6,950 nucleotides of DNA from Prevotellaceae bacterium UBA5903 (lineage in GTDB: Bacteria; Bacteroidota; Bacteroidia; Bacteroidales; Bacteroidaceae): the NCBI GenBank assembly GCA_002431845.1, contig DJEH01000138.1, positions 1 to 6,950 of the forward strand. Direction: 5' to 3'. Positions 4,982 through 6,950 of this stretch are shown piece after piece (the stretch's first letter is position 1; every line of letters starts with the position of its first letter). The notes beneath the pieces are model-generated. The model made no database searches. It saw nothing but the letters and a program-made list of their open reading frames with translations, and was not told the DNA's origin. The position numbers were made by a program, and so were the translations under genes.

Positions 4982-6950
4982 ATGATATTAAAAAGAATAT
5001 TTCTTGCTTTTACCTTATTATTTTGCCTTGCATTTCAAGCTATGTCACAGTCGTCTGGTATGACAGATAGTCAAGTAATGCAGTTTATGATGCGAGAAAA
5101 CGAACGTGGAACTTCTCGGTCTGAAATCGTAACAAAGCTCATGCAACGTGGTGTTAAGATTGACCAGATACGCCGTATACGCGACACGTACGAAAAGCAA
5201 AAGAAGGGTAGTGTAATGGGGGCAAGGAATATTACAGGCGCAAAAGATGATGGCGCTTCTAATACGCGATTACGTAAAAATAATGGAGAAAATCAACGTG
5301 CATCATCCAACGTGGATAATGTGAGTAAAATGACTTCTTCTCAAAGAAAACGCTATGATGACGAGCAACATAATGAATATTTAGACCAAGTTGATGAGAT
5401 TATTCCAGACTCTCTTGACTATGATGAAAAAGAAGATAAAAACCAAAAGAAGGTCTTTGGTAGAAATATATTCAATAACCGTAAGCTCAGCTTTGAGCCC
5501 AATATGAACATTGCCACTCCACAGGACTATCGACTCGGAGCAGGCGATGCTGTATACGTGGATGTATGGGGTGCTTCGCAACAAAGATACGAAAGTACCG
5601 TGTCGCCTGATGGTACAATTAATATAGATAACTTCGGTCCTGTCAATGTGGATGGATTAACCGTAGCCCAAGCCAATCAGCGTTTGCGTTCAACCTTAGG
5701 AAGACGTTTTGCAGGATCGAATGTGCGTTTAACAGTAGGACAAACAAAAACAATTACTGTAGACGTTATGGGAGAAGTTAAGGTGCCAGGCACCTATACA
5801 CTCTCTGCATTCTCAACCGTGTTTAATGCACTTTATATGGCAGGCGGTACAAACGAGATTGGTACATTGCGTAATATCAAAATATACCGCAAAGGCAGAC
5901 AAATTTCAACTTGCGATATTTACGATTATATCCTTAATGGTAATATGAAGGGCAATGTGCGTCTTACCTCTGGCGATGTTATCATTGTAGGGCCTTATGA
6001 GTGTTTAGTAAATGTCACAGGTAAGGTTAAACGCCCAATGTACTATGAAATGAAATCGAAAGAGAGCGTAGGTACACTCATTAAGTATGCAGGTGGTTTT
6101 ACAGGCGATGCTTATCAAGGAAACGTTCGCTTAATGCGTAAGTCGGGAGGCGAACTCTCGGTATATTCAATAGATGATTTCGAACGCAATTCATTTCAAT
6201 TGGCAGATGGTGACTCCGTTAGTGTAGATAGCACTTTGCAGCGTTATCGCAATATGGTAGAGGTGAAAGGTGCTGTTATGCGTCCAGGCAAATACCAAAT
6301 GGATGGTAGTATTACCACAGTGCGCCAACTCATCGAAGCTGCAGGTGGAGTGAGCGAAGATGCATTCTTGAACCGTGGTTTTATTCACCGTATGAAGGAG
6401 GATAGAACGCTCGAAGTTGTAGAGGTAGACGTAAAGGGAGTGCTTAATCACACTATTGCCGACATAGCATTGAAGAACGAAGATGTGTTCTACGTACCTT
6501 CTAAAAAAGTGATGCAAGAAGAACGCATCCTTACTATTCAAGGCGAAGTAAACTATCCAGGCGTGTACAATTATGCAGACAATACATCTTTAGAGACACT
6601 CATTCTTCAGGCCGGTGGATTAAAGGATGCAGCCTCATATGTAAAGGTAGATGTGTCACGACGAATGCGTGATAATAAGTCGATTGAAGATAAATCGCAA
6701 ATTGCGCAGACATTCTCTTTTTCACTTAAAGAAGGCTTTGTTGTAGATGGTACCCCAGGCTTTATCCTTCAGCCATTTGATGAGGTGTATGTACGTCGCT
6801 CACCTGGATATGTGGAGCAACAACACGTAATAGTTGAAGGTGAAGTCAGCTTTACTGGTACTTACGTACTCAATAATAAAGGCATGCGCTTAAGCGATTT
6901 GGTTAAGAAGGCTGGTGGACTAACTAAGGAGGCTTATGCACTTGGTGCGC
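4982..6950 (+). CDS. Polysaccharide export protein with multiple SLBB domains, 5' part
   Basis: The frame is open from ATG 4982 to the right edge (656 codons plus one base), so the C terminus is missing. Residues 1-22 are a Sec signal peptide with likely cleavage after AMS; Cys15 follows Phe, so there is no proper lipobox. A short charged helical segment (27-75) is followed by a Lys/Asn/Asp/Ser-rich linker (76-178). The Poly_export domain is at about 182-256 (DYRLGAGDAVYVDVWG onward). It is followed by SLBB-type repeats beginning near 258, 342, 425, 516 and 615, each of the form VxGxVxxPGxY...AGG; the last is cut by the window edge. By family, such proteins are Wza-like outer-membrane or periplasmic parts of capsule or exopolysaccharide export machines. 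The gene has its own promoter motif and follows a terminator, so it probably opens a surface polysaccharide operon continuing to the right. The A-rich leader has no Shine-Dalgarno sequence. Confidence 0.92.
   Translation, partial: MILKRIFLAFTLLFCLAFQAMSQSSGMTDSQVMQFMMRENERGTSRSEIVTKLMQRGVKIDQIRRIRDTYEKQKKGSVMGARNITGAKDDGASNTRLRKNNGENQRASSNVDNVSKMTSSQRKRYDDEQHNEYLDQVDEIIPDSLDYDEKEDKNQKKVFGRNIFNNRKLSFEPNMNIATPQDYRLGAGDAVYVDVWGASQQRYESTVSPDGTINIDNFGPVNVDGLTVAQANQRLRSTLGRRFAGSNVRLTVGQTKTITVDVMGEVKVPGTYTLSAFSTVFNALYMAGGTNEIGTLRNIKIYRKGRQISTCDIYDYILNGNMKGNVRLTSGDVIIVGPYECLVNVTGKVKRPMYYEMKSKESVGTLIKYAGGFTGDAYQGNVRLMRKSGGELSVYSIDDFERNSFQLADGDSVSVDSTLQRYRNMVEVKGAVMRPGKYQMDGSITTVRQLIEAAGGVSEDAFLNRGFIHRMKEDRTLEVVEVDVKGVLNHTIADIALKNEDVFYVPSKKVMQEERILTIQGEVNYPGVYNYADNTSLETLILQAGGLKDAASYVKVDVSRRMRDNKSIEDKSQIAQTFSFSLKEGFVVDGTPGFILQPFDEVYVRRSPGYVEQQHVIVEGEVSFTGTYVLNNKGMRLSDLVKKAGGLTKEAYALGA

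Noticed and set aside
6191..6541. 116-codon minus-strand frame opposite the SLBB gene
   Set aside because: It is a shadow of the plus-strand export gene, which has clear repeated domain motifs here.

Overview
The window looks like a piece of a Bacteroidales chromosome, most likely Prevotella or a close relative. The evidence is threefold. The proteins resemble Bacteroidetes versions of their families. The -7-type promoter motif TAnnTTTG occurs just before the tRNA gene and before the last gene. No clear Shine-Dalgarno sequence precedes any start; the leaders are A-rich instead. The assignment rests on recalled family resemblance, not on a search.

All genes read left to right. (1) The window opens inside prs (ribose-phosphate pyrophosphokinase), which ends at 672 and is followed by a strong hairpin terminator. 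(2) A YeiH-family (UPF0324) membrane transporter runs from 770 to 1858 and is closed by two consecutive terminator-like hairpins. (3) A gene-poor stretch (1960-2209) leads to a promoter motif and a tRNA-Gly(CCC) at 2227-2299. (4) Only 33 nt after the tRNA, an NhaD-like Na+/H+ antiporter gene begins (2333-3730). It is followed 32 nt later by an ATP-type 6-phosphofructokinase, pfkA (3763-4740), and a terminator. (5) A second TAnnTTTG motif precedes a secreted polysaccharide-export protein with multiple SLBB repeats, starting at 4982 and still open at the right edge.

The layout suggests four transcription units: prs; yeiH; tRNA-Gly with nhaD and pfkA; and the export gene. The products serve PRPP supply, anion or ion transport, glycolysis and surface polysaccharide export. 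They do not form one obvious pathway, apart from the last gene probably opening a capsule or exopolysaccharide locus to the right of the window.

I found no mobile element, CRISPR array or clearly new system. The points most worth a second look are the NhaD-like protein, which lacks the second Asp-Asn motif of its family; Asn in place of the metal-binding Asp in the phosphofructokinase GGDGS motif; the apparent tRNA-mRNA cotranscript; and the N-terminally extended, apparently non-lipidated SLBB exporter.
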